Of a DNA stretch of 6,914 bases, positions 1 through 6,061 are shown piece by piece. This stretch comes from Lachnospiraceae bacterium. Its GTDB lineage: Bacteria > Bacillota > Clostridia > Lachnospirales > Lachnospiraceae. Both the position numbers and the translations under genes were made by a program. The stretch's first letter is position 1. Each line of letters begins with the position of its first letter. The stretch spans positions 1-6,914 of the forward strand of contig DMCJ01000166.1 of NCBI GenBank assembly GCA_003446735.1. The letters run 5' to 3'. The notes below the pieces were generated by a model, which saw only the letters and a list, made by a program, of their open reading frames with translations, did not search any database and had not been told where the DNA came from.

Positions 1-321
1 AATGAGATTTGTCCTGTCCCAGACCGGGACCGAAGTGATCTTCTGAAGGTTCTTCATCTGCGCAGGCGAAAGGTTGTTAAGGCAGACTACATATTCGGCC
101 TTTAATCCTTTTACATATCCGCCAAGCTCCTCAGCCTTCCCGGAGCCTAAATATGTGGCGTTATCGGGATGCGGGAGCGTCTGCGTCACACTACCCAAAA
201 CGGTAAGATCACATGCCTCGCAAAGACTTTCAAGCTCATCCATGGCGCGATCGAATTCATCCGTATCTTCATCTGTCCTAAGTCCGGCGATCACTACCGG
301 TATAAGTTCTTCGTTATACAA
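1..321 (-). CDS. hflX: GTPase HflX, N-terminal part (cut by window edge)
   Basis: This is the first 107 codons of HflX, a ribosome-associated GTPase that splits stalled or hibernating ribosomes in the cytoplasm. The visible part is the HflX N-terminal domain. It has the family motif TYLGSGKAEEL at residues 56-66, then LNNLSPAQ at 81-88 and WDRTNLI at 101-107, matching the order and spacing of E. coli HflX (KYFVGEGK, LSPAQ, VIDRTGLI). The GTPase G domain lies beyond the left edge and cannot be checked. The start is TTG at 319-321: an in-frame TGA lies two codons upstream, no earlier start is available, and AAGGA sits 6 bases before the TTG. The gene follows the PBECR-like gene by 59 bases on the same strand, so they may share a transcript. 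A weak -10-like TATGAT at 368-373 is the only promoter-like element I see in the gap. Identification is confident. Confidence 0.9.
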   Translation of the reverse strand, partial: MYNEELIPVVIAGLRTDEDTDEFDRAMDELESLCEACDLTVLGSVTQTLPHPDNATYLGSGKAEELGGYVKGLKAEYVVCLNNLSPAQMKNLQKITSVPVWDRTNLI

Positions 322-327
322 ATATCA

Positions 328-335
328 TCCTTCTC
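328..335 (-). promoter_or_regulatory. Ribosome binding site that fixes the TTG start of hflX
   Basis: On the minus strand this reads GAGAAGGA, with AAGGA ending 6 bases before the TTG at 319-321. An ATG lies within the same stretch at 327-329, but it is in another frame and meets a stop after four codons. The TTG is therefore the only usable start. This is seen directly in the sequence. Confidence 0.7.
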
Positions 336-380
336 TTTCTTTTTAGTACCAGTATTTCCCGCTTACTATCATAGCTCATT

Positions 381-1010
381 TTAAAATTTAAATAGATCTT
401 CCTTGAGCAGATACCGTATGTTCTCTGGTATGTGCTTATTTTTATCTTCGACTAACATTGTGTCGTATAGCTTCAAACTGGAATCCTTGGAAAAAATGAA
501 ATCCACAATTTCACCATCATTACTTCTTTCAACAGAAGAATCTTCAACTCTTAACGACATTGGCAACAGCAGATCATTCACCTTTTTACCATTGGGTCCT
601 ATATTTTCAACAAGCCCCAGCGTAAATTCCAGATTGGTAACACTAAGTTTATAAACAATGGTAATAGTCTTCAGATCCTTCAAAACACACACCATGGTAT
701 TAGTTAGTTCAGGTAGTCTGATCAAACATGGCAATTTTTTCTTTGCATTTGAGAAAATGTGTCTTGAATCAAAATAGAACTGCTGAAGTGTCAGTTTTCC
801 GCTCTTGGCAATCTTGTAGAAATCTTTTGCCGGAGTCTTAGATGCTACCCCGGTCAAGTGAAGGAAGTTCTCGATCGGAAAAGAAACCTCAAAGAATTCC
901 TCCCCATAAACATATAAAAATGTTCTACCGGCAAGATTGCCACTGTAGACCTTTGCTGCATCAATTATCTGTTGTCTGATAACCTTTTTCTTTTCTTCCT
1001 TGGTCGCCAT
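381..1010 (-). CDS. PBECR4-like nuclease-domain protein, putative
   Basis: The product has 209 residues, no signal peptide and no membrane segment. Its N-terminal half has features I associate with the PBECR4 group (phage-Barnase-EndoU-colicin E5/D-RelE-like nuclease): an aromatic strand FLYVYGEEFFEVSF at 31-44, then NFLHLTGV at 48-55 with a conserved-looking His51, then AKDFYKIAKSGKL at 61-73. That family was described from phage and mobile-element polyvalent proteins and is predicted to be an RNase-type fold. The assignment rests on motif memory, not a search, and I cannot name the catalytic residues. The start ATG has AGGA five bases upstream. The gene looks AT-richer than its neighbours (about 32-42% GC in the 60-base lines I counted, against 42-48% in ldhA), which suggests acquisition. 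It sits just after the putative RNA at 1057-1280 and a strong hairpin, and 59 bases before hflX. It could instead be an uncharacterised non-nuclease domain. Confidence 0.6.
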   Translation of the reverse strand: MATKEEKKKVIRQQIIDAAKVYSGNLAGRTFLYVYGEEFFEVSFPIENFLHLTGVASKTPAKDFYKIAKSGKLTLQQFYFDSRHIFSNAKKKLPCLIRLPELTNTMVCVLKDLKTITIVYKLSVTNLEFTLGLVENIGPNGKKVNDLLLPMSLRVEDSSVERSNDGEIVDFIFSKDSSLKLYDTMLVEDKNKHIPENIRYLLKEDLFKF

Positions 1011-1028
1011 CAGTATCCTTTACAGAAA

Positions 1029-1056
1029 GAGGAGTGTGATATAAACCACACTCCTC
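1029..1056 (-). terminator. Perfect 10-bp hairpin, possible leaky terminator
   Basis: GAGGAGTGTG at 1029-1038 is exactly complementary to CACACTCCTC at 1047-1056, with an 8-base loop. In minus-strand RNA the stem is followed by UUUCUGU, a short and imperfect U tract, so it could end transcripts arriving from the right with some read-through. It lies only 18 bases before the ATG of the gene at 381-1010, so that gene's transcript must begin before the hairpin and run through it. It could also act on translation of that gene. Confidence 0.55.
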
Positions 1057-1280
1057 ATAGAATTCTAAAAAAGAGTTTTATGCTGGTTGTCAGCCTCGGC
1101 ATCCATTCAAGATACCCATATCGACGTGAAAATCATTAAGTCCTTCACGTGGACTACAGCTTTATCCATGCTGCATGGCTCGATGTCCAGTAAAGACATC
1201 TTATGAGATGGTATATTACCCTGCACCATCTGCAGCCCAACTTTTATCGATGCTCTTACATCGGAAACATCTCTGCTTCT
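1057..1280 (-). ncRNA. Candidate structured non-coding RNA
   Basis: This fills most of the 333-base gap 1011-1343, which has no convincing protein gene. A good promoter (1287-1314) would start RNA near 1280. The transcript then holds successive inverted repeats: 1248-1263 (CGATG/CATCG), 1206-1231 (AGATGGT/ACCATCT, 12-nt loop), 1182-1200 (GATGTC/GACATC), 1166-1178 (CCATG/CATGG, 3-nt loop), a possible pseudoknot at 1124-1155, 1111-1122 (GATA/TATC, 4-nt loop) and 1082-1094 (GCTG/CAGC). A run of six T follows at 1067-1072. If that T run is not the end, the 10-bp hairpin at 1029-1056 probably is, giving about 255 nt. It is not recognisably tRNA, tmRNA, RNase P RNA or a riboswitch I know. The raiA RNA of Clostridia has a similar size, but I cannot confirm a match. 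The exact ends are inferred. Confidence 0.6.
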
Positions 1281-1286
1281 AACTTT

Positions 1287-1314
1287 ATTATACCTATCTA
1301 CACCTAAAAATCAA
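1287..1314 (-). promoter_or_regulatory. Sigma-A type promoter of the candidate RNA
   Basis: A -35 box TTGATT (1309-1314) and a perfect -10 box TATAAT (1287-1292) are separated by 16 bases. The predicted start is near 1279-1281. It lies in the non-coding gap, 30 bases past the end of the flavoprotein gene, and points into the hairpin-rich stretch. The nearest protein gene downstream starts about 270 bases away. Confidence 0.65.
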
Positions 1315-1337
1315 CAGAAAATTGGCACTTTTTCTTC

Positions 1338-1346
1338 ATTATATCA
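1338..1346 (-). promoter_or_regulatory. Possible extended -10 promoter over the stop codon
   Basis: The minus strand reads TGATATAAT, an extended -10 (TGnTATAAT), and its TGA is the stop codon of the flavoprotein gene. A 4-of-6 match to the -35 box (TGGACT) lies 18 bases upstream, inside the gene. It could be a second start point for the RNA downstream. AT-rich chance matches are common, so confidence is low. Confidence 0.3.
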
Positions 1347-1964
1347 ATCCGAGATAAAATGAGTCCACTTGTGCTCTTCCGTCTCGGGAAGGCCGAATTT
1401 TTCCTTGCCGAGCGCGATACTCTTCATAAGGAAAGTCATGTTCCTTGCAAGGACGCGCATATTGTAAAGTCCCTCTTCATCCTTTAGTGCCTCTCCTTTT
1501 TCCCTGCCGTGAACGCTGTTCCAGTACTGGCTTGATGCTATTGGCATGCCTGATATCGTAAAGTATTTGTTAAGCTCATCAAATGTCGCCGAGCATCCTC
1601 CTCTTCTTGCTATAACCACGCTCGCTCCGACTTTCATTGTCTTATCAAAGCCTGTGCTGTAAAAGAGCCTGTCAAGAACAGCTATCAGCGTCGCATTTGC
1701 AGATGCATAATAAACGGGCGATGCTATCACAAGTCCGTCTGCCTCCTCAAACTTAGGCGCAAGTTCATTTACGATATCATCGAAAACGCATTTACCTTTT
1801 GTGGCACAGGTGTTGCAGGCGATACATCCCCTTACATTCATATTCCCGACCTGAACTAACTCTGTTTCCACTCCTTCTTTTTCAAAGATCTTTACCATCT
1901 CATCAAGAGCTATGGATGTATTTCCGCCCACTCTCGGACTTCCGTTAAGTATAAGTACTTTCAT
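1344..1964 (-). CDS. Iron-sulfur flavoprotein / NAD(P)H-dependent FMN oxidoreductase
   Basis: This 206-residue cytoplasmic protein belongs to the flavodoxin-fold reductases (WrbA / iron-sulfur flavoprotein group). The FMN phosphate loop is NGSPRVGGNT at 7-16. The FMN-contact segment ASPVYYASANAT is at 81-92 and ARRGG at 119-123. Cysteines 47, 50, 53 and 59 form a compact CX2CX2CX5C pattern, which in Isf-type proteins binds a [4Fe-4S] cluster, so one- or two-electron transfer via FMN and Fe-S is likely. The physiological donor and acceptor are unknown. The start is well supported: TAGGAGG lies 9 bases upstream, and its TAG is the stop codon of the preceding hydrolase gene (13-base gap). It is the last gene of the operon that includes ldhA. 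No strong terminator follows; only a weak A/T hairpin near 1316-1335 can be drawn. Confidence 0.85.
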   Translation of the reverse strand: MKVLILNGSPRVGGNTSIALDEMVKIFEKEGVETELVQVGNMNVRGCIACNTCATKGKCVFDDIVNELAPKFEEADGLVIASPVYYASANATLIAVLDRLFYSTGFDKTMKVGASVVIARRGGCSATFDELNKYFTISGMPIASSQYWNSVHGREKGEALKDEEGLYNMRVLARNMTFLMKSIALGKEKFGLPETEEHKWTHFISD

Positions 1965-1977
1965 TGAACTTTACCTC

Positions 1978-2526
1978 CTAATCGTTTATATACTCTTTTG
2001 TCTTATTCATCACATCACGGATATTTACAAGATTTTTATCCACATCATCACATTCAAGCGAGTGATTGCAGCCGGGATAAAAATAAAGCGTAACGCCCTT
2101 ATCACGTGCCATCTCCTTTACATTATCAACATCTGACCAGGGATCGGCATCACCTATAAAAGCAAGTATCCCTTCATGCGCAAACATAAATGTCGCTTCG
2201 ACCGGGGTATACCAGATCTGCCTTGCTCTTATCTTATTATCAAAAGCATATTTGGCCATTGCGGCCGTCCCTATACTCTTACCGATAAATATGATATCTT
2301 CATATGACGAAAGATCCGTATCCTTAAGCTGCTCAATGCTCTGATCATAAGCAAGGAGGGCAGCCTTTTTCATCATCTCCGCATTACCGCGGATCTTTGC
2401 AGGCATATCGCTATACTCAATACATTTAACTTCATATCCCATATTTGACACAAGCTTTGATGAGTAATATAAAAGCGGCTTGTCCTTATGATATCCTATC
2501 CCCGGAAATACAACTGCAAGCTTCAT
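1978..2526 (-). CDS. Small alpha/beta hydrolase
   Basis: The product is a 182-residue cytoplasmic protein with an alpha/beta hydrolase layout and no signal peptide. An N-terminal strand and oxyanion-type turn (VVFPGIGYHKD, 5-15) are followed by a nucleophile elbow GKSIG at 82-86, making Ser84 the likely nucleophile. The acid is probably Asp126 or Asp128 in FIGDADPW, and the base His155 in PGCNHSLE. At this length there is little room for a lid domain, typical of the minimal dienelactone hydrolase-like or DUF-type hydrolases. The substrate cannot be read from the sequence; an esterase, thioesterase or C-C hydrolase are all possible. Its ATG directly follows the TAG stop of ldhA, with AGAGGTG seven bases upstream inside ldhA, so translation is probably coupled to ldhA. 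Confidence 0.75.
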   Translation of the reverse strand: MKLAVVFPGIGYHKDKPLLYYSSKLVSNMGYEVKCIEYSDMPAKIRGNAEMMKKAALLAYDQSIEQLKDTDLSSYEDIIFIGKSIGTAAMAKYAFDNKIRARQIWYTPVEATFMFAHEGILAFIGDADPWSDVDNVKEMARDKGVTLYFYPGCNHSLECDDVDKNLVNIRDVMNKTKEYIND

Positions 2527-3567
2527 CTAAAAACACCTCTTCTCGTGGGCCTGTTTGCAGCCTCCGACTTTCTCGCATTTATAGCATACTTCATTTGAGC
2601 AGACATCCTTTTCAAAGAATTCCCTGACATTGTTTAATGTAGTATCGGCTATATTTGTAAGGGCCTCGTTTGTAAGAAATGCCTGATGCGATGTCACTAT
2701 GACATTGGGCATCGAGATGAGCCTTGCGAGCGTATCATCATTTACGATATGATTTGAATAATCATGGAAGAAAACATTTGATTCTTCCTCGTACACATCA
2801 AGACACGCGGCGCCGACCTTTCTGTCTTTTATCCCTTCTACAAGGGCATCCGCATCTATGAGCGCGCCTCTCGATGTATTGATTATGACAACACCCTTCT
2901 TCATTTTTTCAATGCTCTTTGCATCTATCATGTGATGATTTTCATCGGTAAGCGGACAGTGCAGGGAAATGATATCGCTTCTTTCCCAAAGCTCATCAAG
3001 GCTTACATATTCGATCCCGGAATCAGCTGCGGGGAACTTATCATATGCGATCACATTCATTCCGAATCCGCGGCAGATATCTATAAATATCCTTCCGATC
3101 TTTCCTGTTCCGATGACTCCGACAGTCTTTCCGTGAAGATCAAATCCGGTAAGAGTATTTAAGCTGAAATTAAACTCTCTTGTCCTGTTATATGCCTTGT
3201 GTATCCTTCTTACAGATGTAAGCAAAAGCGCGATCGCATGCTCAGCCACCGCATAAGGCGAATAGGCAGGAACGCGCACGATGTGCACCTTTCCGAATGC
3301 ATGCTCGATATCGACATTATTATATCCGGCGCAGCGAAGAGCCACTAATTTAACGCCCATCTCATAAAGAGCGTCTATCACATTGGCATTTACATCATCA
3401 TTTACGAACACGCAGACCGCGTCGCTCCCTTCGGCAAGCTTAACGGTATCTTCCGTAAGTCTGGTCTCGAGATATTTGATCTCAAATTCATCATTACCGT
3501 TTGAGCGGATAAATGACTGCTCATCGTAATCCTTCGCATCGAAAAAAGCTATTTTGATCTTTCCCAT
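2527..3567 (-). CDS. ldhA: D-lactate dehydrogenase (fermentative, LdhA type)
   Basis: This 346-residue NAD-dependent enzyme reduces pyruvate to D-lactate in the cytoplasm and regenerates NAD in fermentation. Close motif-by-motif agreement with E. coli LdhA includes AVCVFVNDD (50-58), LRCAGYNNVD (77-86), VPAYSPYAVAEHA (99-111), RIHKAYNRTR (121-130) and the Rossmann loop GTGKIG (153-158) with Asp176 as the NAD-selecting acid. By family alignment the catalytic residues are Arg233 (TSRGALID), Glu262 and His294 (SHQAF). The start is fixed by AGGAGG six bases upstream of the ATG. It lies 15 bases after the MFS gene and abuts the hydrolase gene, within one operon. The oddity is the C-terminus: after the usual family end near residue 325, a tail follows with Cys323, 328, 331, 337 and 345, not found in the E. 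coli enzyme. A related 2-hydroxyacid substrate cannot be excluded. Confidence 0.9.
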   Translation of the reverse strand: MGKIKIAFFDAKDYDEQSFIRSNGNDEFEIKYLETRLTEDTVKLAEGSDAVCVFVNDDVNANVIDALYEMGVKLVALRCAGYNNVDIEHAFGKVHIVRVPAYSPYAVAEHAIALLLTSVRRIHKAYNRTREFNFSLNTLTGFDLHGKTVGVIGTGKIGRIFIDICRGFGMNVIAYDKFPAADSGIEYVSLDELWERSDIISLHCPLTDENHHMIDAKSIEKMKKGVVIINTSRGALIDADALVEGIKDRKVGAACLDVYEEESNVFFHDYSNHIVNDDTLARLISMPNVIVTSHQAFLTNEALTNIADTTLNNVREFFEKDVCSNEVCYKCEKVGGCKQAHEKRCF

Positions 3568-3582
3568 TTCGCACCTCCTGAT

Positions 3583-4833
3583 CTAAACTTCTTTAGCTAT
3601 AGTTGTGTCGGCCGGCCTGCTTTTCTTTCCGGAAAAAGCGATAAATGCTATCACCACACCGACTGCTGCCACGGCCGCTCCTGTTATAAGCATTGTCTTT
3701 ATACCGAAATTATCAAGTATGTATCCGCTTATAAAATTGGAGAAAACTCCTCCGACCGTGATCGCACTTGTAACAAACGCCTGGCCTTTTACCTGATCGG
3801 CCTCGGACATGTTGCTGCTCACATAATAGGCTGCTGCCGGAATGAATACCGCATAGGCAAAAAGCTGGAATGACTGGCTTACATACATGCCTGTCATATT
3901 TGTCGCAAAAACGAGTATCAGACTCTTTATAAAAAATGCAACTCCGGAAAATACGAGCATCTTATCCGATGATATCTTCTTAAGGACGATCCCTATGCAG
4001 GCCATGACCGGGAGCTCCAATATGGCCTGTAAGAAGTTGGAATAACCAAGCTCCTTTTCCGCGCCGCCAAGCGACCTTATGATCTGTATCATAAAATCAT
4101 TTATCATATTGTGGGCAAAGTAGAAGCATACCGTTGCCACTAAAAAGATCGCAAATGCCGGATATACCTTTGCAAAATCTATCGGGTTATTGTGAGGGGC
4201 TTCGGAGTGGTGCATGTCATCCTGCTCTTTATCGTCTCCCACTTTTTCAGCCTCTGCCTCATTTTCAACCGAATCATTTTTTAATCTGAAAGTAAATACG
4301 ACTATCGCCGAAATCACCATCGCGGCGATGTTTACGATAAGAAGCACTCCGACTCCTCTTTTTTCAACAATGCCGCCTATTATCGCTGAAGTAACCGCAA
4401 AGCCGGCTGACCCAAGGCCTCTTGCAAGCCCGTAGTTTATATCGCATCCTGCTTTCTGATATTCAAAATTAAGCGCTGTCGTAACAGGCATATAGGTAAA
4501 CTGGATCATATAGATAAGTGCATATATGATCGCGATGACTGCCCTGTTATGTCCGGCGATCATAAGGATAACAGAGCCAAGCGCTATGACCGTTACTGCT
4601 GCAAGAATGAACCTCCTGTTTGTTAAGGGGCCGGGCTTATCTATGATACCGGCGACAACCGGCTGACACACCGCCGAGAGTATATTAGATACCGCTAACA
4701 ATATGCCTACCTGCGTATTCGTAAATCCCTTATCTAAAAGGAATACCGCAGCCATTGCGTGTATCGTGCAAAAGGCAGCGAAATAAGCCACGTTTATAAG
4801 CGTATATCTAAGTGTCCAGAATTGTTTTTTCAT
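3583..4833 (-). CDS. MFS transporter, LacY-like (MFS_1_like) symporter
   Basis: This is a 416-residue inner-membrane protein with about 12 hydrophobic helices in two halves. The linker at about 184-216 is hydrophilic and acid- and His-rich (NDSVENEAEAEK, then DDMHHSE). The RGLGSAGFA segment at 138-146 and FLQAILELPVMA in the second half resemble the LacY/HcaT/nucleoside-symporter branch of the MFS, so proton symport of a small solute is likely. The substrate is unknown. The reading frame stays open 40 codons further upstream, but the extension is not membrane-like and reads through the promoter; AAAGGAG five bases before the ATG at 4831-4833 fixes the start. It is the first gene of the operon with ldhA, 15 bases ahead of it, so uptake or export of a fermentation-related compound is possible, though only inferred. 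Confidence 0.82.
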   Translation of the reverse strand: MKKQFWTLRYTLINVAYFAAFCTIHAMAAVFLLDKGFTNTQVGILLAVSNILSAVCQPVVAGIIDKPGPLTNRRFILAAVTVIALGSVILMIAGHNRAVIAIIYALIYMIQFTYMPVTTALNFEYQKAGCDINYGLARGLGSAGFAVTSAIIGGIVEKRGVGVLLIVNIAAMVISAIVVFTFRLKNDSVENEAEAEKVGDDKEQDDMHHSEAPHNNPIDFAKVYPAFAIFLVATVCFYFAHNMINDFMIQIIRSLGGAEKELGYSNFLQAILELPVMACIGIVLKKISSDKMLVFSGVAFFIKSLILVFATNMTGMYVSQSFQLFAYAVFIPAAAYYVSSNMSEADQVKGQAFVTSAITVGGVFSNFISGYILDNFGIKTMLITGAAVAAVGVVIAFIAFSGKKSRPADTTIAKEV

Positions 4834-4838
4834 TTGAT

Positions 4839-4845
4839 CTCCTTT
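4839..4845 (-). promoter_or_regulatory. Ribosome binding site that fixes the MFS start
   Basis: AAAGGAG on the minus strand ends five bases before the ATG at 4831-4833. The longer in-frame ATG at 4951-4953 lies inside the previous gene and upstream of the promoter at 4868-4876, so this shorter start is preferred. Confidence 0.75.
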
Positions 4846-4867
4846 GTGAAAGGGGGTGACATTTCTA

Positions 4868-4876
4868 ATTATATCA
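4868..4876 (-). promoter_or_regulatory. Extended -10 promoter of the MFS-ldhA operon
   Basis: The minus strand reads TGATATAAT, a full extended -10 element (TG, one base, TATAAT at 4868-4873). No good -35 box is visible 16-18 bases upstream, which extended -10 promoters can tolerate. The predicted start near 4860-4862 leaves a leader of about 28 bases containing the AAAGGAG site. It lies in the 91-base gap after the upstream MFS gene. Confidence 0.5.
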
Positions 4877-4897
4877 GAAAGATAACAAAAAATAACG

Positions 4898-4920
4898 AAA
4901 AAAGACAAGTTTCCCCTGTC
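4898..4920 (-). terminator. Possible Rho-independent terminator after the efflux MFS gene
   Basis: In the minus-strand RNA, GACAG (4916-4920) pairs with UUGUC (4904-4908), with one G-U pair and a 7-base loop. Six U (4898-4903) follow directly. The stem is short, so efficiency is doubtful. Its place, four bases past the stop codon of the gene at 4925-6061 and just before the next promoter, fits a terminator. Confidence 0.4.
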
Positions 4921-4924
4921 ACAT

Positions 4925-6061
4925 TTACCATATCGAGAAAAAGTATCCCGCAAGCGGTGACATCACGATCATTATGACCGAGAACGTGAATGATGATATG
5001 GATATAAGTGTTGCTCTCTGCTCTGACGGGAACATACCGTTAAGCTTCGCGTCCGTCCTTATCTGGATCGCATCATCCGACATCGATGAAATAAATCCTC
5101 CAAACACCATAAGCCACACGATCGCCGAATGCTCCAATAAAACTCCTGCTATTACTCCGCTCACGCAGACGAAAAAAACGATCACATATCTTACCTTTTC
5201 CGCCTTAAGTATCAGCTTTGATCCGACTACTCCTCCCATCTGCATGATAAAAAGTCCTATCCCAAGGTACTTAGCCGTAAGCCCCGCATCCTGTAGTTTA
5301 CTTTCAAGAAAGAATAAGAGCAATATGTCGACGGCTCCGACAAATGAATTTAAAAACATGAGCGCGGAAGCCTTTTTATTCTTCATAAGGAAAAGTATAC
5401 TGTCCGTAAAGTAGCTTATGAGCGCCTTAAAAACGTTTCTCCAGGACCCACGGCCTGTATCGCTCCTTCTCTGTCTGTTTTCGTCAGGATCGCCCTCTTC
5501 ATCTTTAACCCTGATTTCTTTTAATGAAAAAGTAAATACCAACGTAAGAAGCCCCATTGCCGCGCTTATAAGATAAGCTGCCCTGTATCCGATGAGCAGA
5601 GCAAGTCCTGCGCACAGTGTTGATAATCCGGAAGCCACTCTGTATATCACCGACTGGGTCGATACATATCTTTCAAATCCGGCTTCCTTTTTAACCGATT
5701 TCATTGAATCAAAGGCAAGCGCATCGCCCGATCCGGAAGCGAAATTATAGTTCATCGCATGAAACGGCATCGCAAGACAAACGCCCGCAAAACCGCTTGT
5801 AAGTCCCATGATAAGATCGCCGGTTACCGCCATTATATTACTTATGACCAGCATCTTTTTTCTGCCGTACATATCGGCAAACATTCCCGACGGGATCTCA
5901 CATATGAGACTAGTGATGTGAAATATCGTCTCGGCAAATCCTATCTGTACAAGTGAGAATCCTCTTGCGGAAAGTATCGCGACCCAGGCACCCGTTATGG
6001 ACAGGTTCCCGAGGATCCCCGTTATATATAAAGTCCGTATCTGTTTCTTTAAATCAAACAT
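4925..6061 (-). CDS. MFS efflux-type transporter, apparently lacking helix 12
   Basis: The product is a 378-residue integral membrane protein. MFS signature motif A is clear: GMFADMYGRKK at 59-69 between helices 2 and 3. The ASGSGDALAFDSMK segment at 108-121 and SEQRATLISISSF at 346-358 are typical of Firmicute drug-efflux-like MFS proteins. The drug or solute is not identifiable. I count six N-terminal helices, a charged linker (about 181-208) and only five C-terminal helices. The protein stops at YFFSIW just after helix 11, about 30 residues short of the usual 400 or so, and no TM12-like coding follows the TAA. The ATG has AAGGAG eight bases upstream, but that site is buried in a hairpin (6062-6113). 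The long leader with an 18-codon ORF suggests inducible attenuation. It is probably transcribed separately from the ldhA operon. Confidence 0.8.
   Translation of the reverse strand: MFDLKKQIRTLYITGILGNLSITGAWVAILSARGFSLVQIGFAETIFHITSLICEIPSGMFADMYGRKKMLVISNIMAVTGDLIMGLTSGFAGVCLAMPFHAMNYNFASGSGDALAFDSMKSVKKEAGFERYVSTQSVIYRVASGLSTLCAGLALLIGYRAAYLISAAMGLLTLVFTFSLKEIRVKDEEGDPDENRQRRSDTGRGSWRNVFKALISYFTDSILFLMKNKKASALMFLNSFVGAVDILLLFFLESKLQDAGLTAKYLGIGLFIMQMGGVVGSKLILKAEKVRYVIVFFVCVSGVIAGVLLEHSAIVWLMVFGGFISSMSDDAIQIRTDAKLNGMFPSEQRATLISISSFTFSVIMIVMSPLAGYFFSIW

Noticed and set aside
403..654. An 83-codon plus-strand frame opposite the PBECR4-like gene.
   Set aside because: It is antisense to a better supported gene, has no recognisable domain, and no promoter or ribosome binding site that I can see.
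1107..1229. A 40-codon ATG-started frame on the minus strand within the candidate RNA, open for about 25 more codons upstream.
   Set aside because: There is no ribosome binding site before the ATG, no recognisable domain, and the stretch is better explained by its many inverted repeats. A short conserved peptide cannot be fully excluded.
4868..4890. Possible Rex (redox repressor) operator near the ldhA operon promoter.
   Set aside because: A TTGTTA half-site is present on the minus strand, but the matching TTAACAA half at the expected spacing is missing.
4834..4953. A 40-codon upstream extension of the MFS gene at 3583-4833.
   Set aside because: The extension overlaps the previous gene, crosses the likely terminator and promoter, is not membrane-like, and has no good ribosome binding site, whereas AAAGGAG sits correctly before the inner ATG.
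4974..5414. A 146-codon plus-strand frame.
   Set aside because: It lies wholly inside the MFS gene at 4925-6061 on the opposite strand. Its translation is low-complexity Ser/Thr/Ile-rich and has no ribosome binding site or domain; it is a shadow of the membrane-protein codons.
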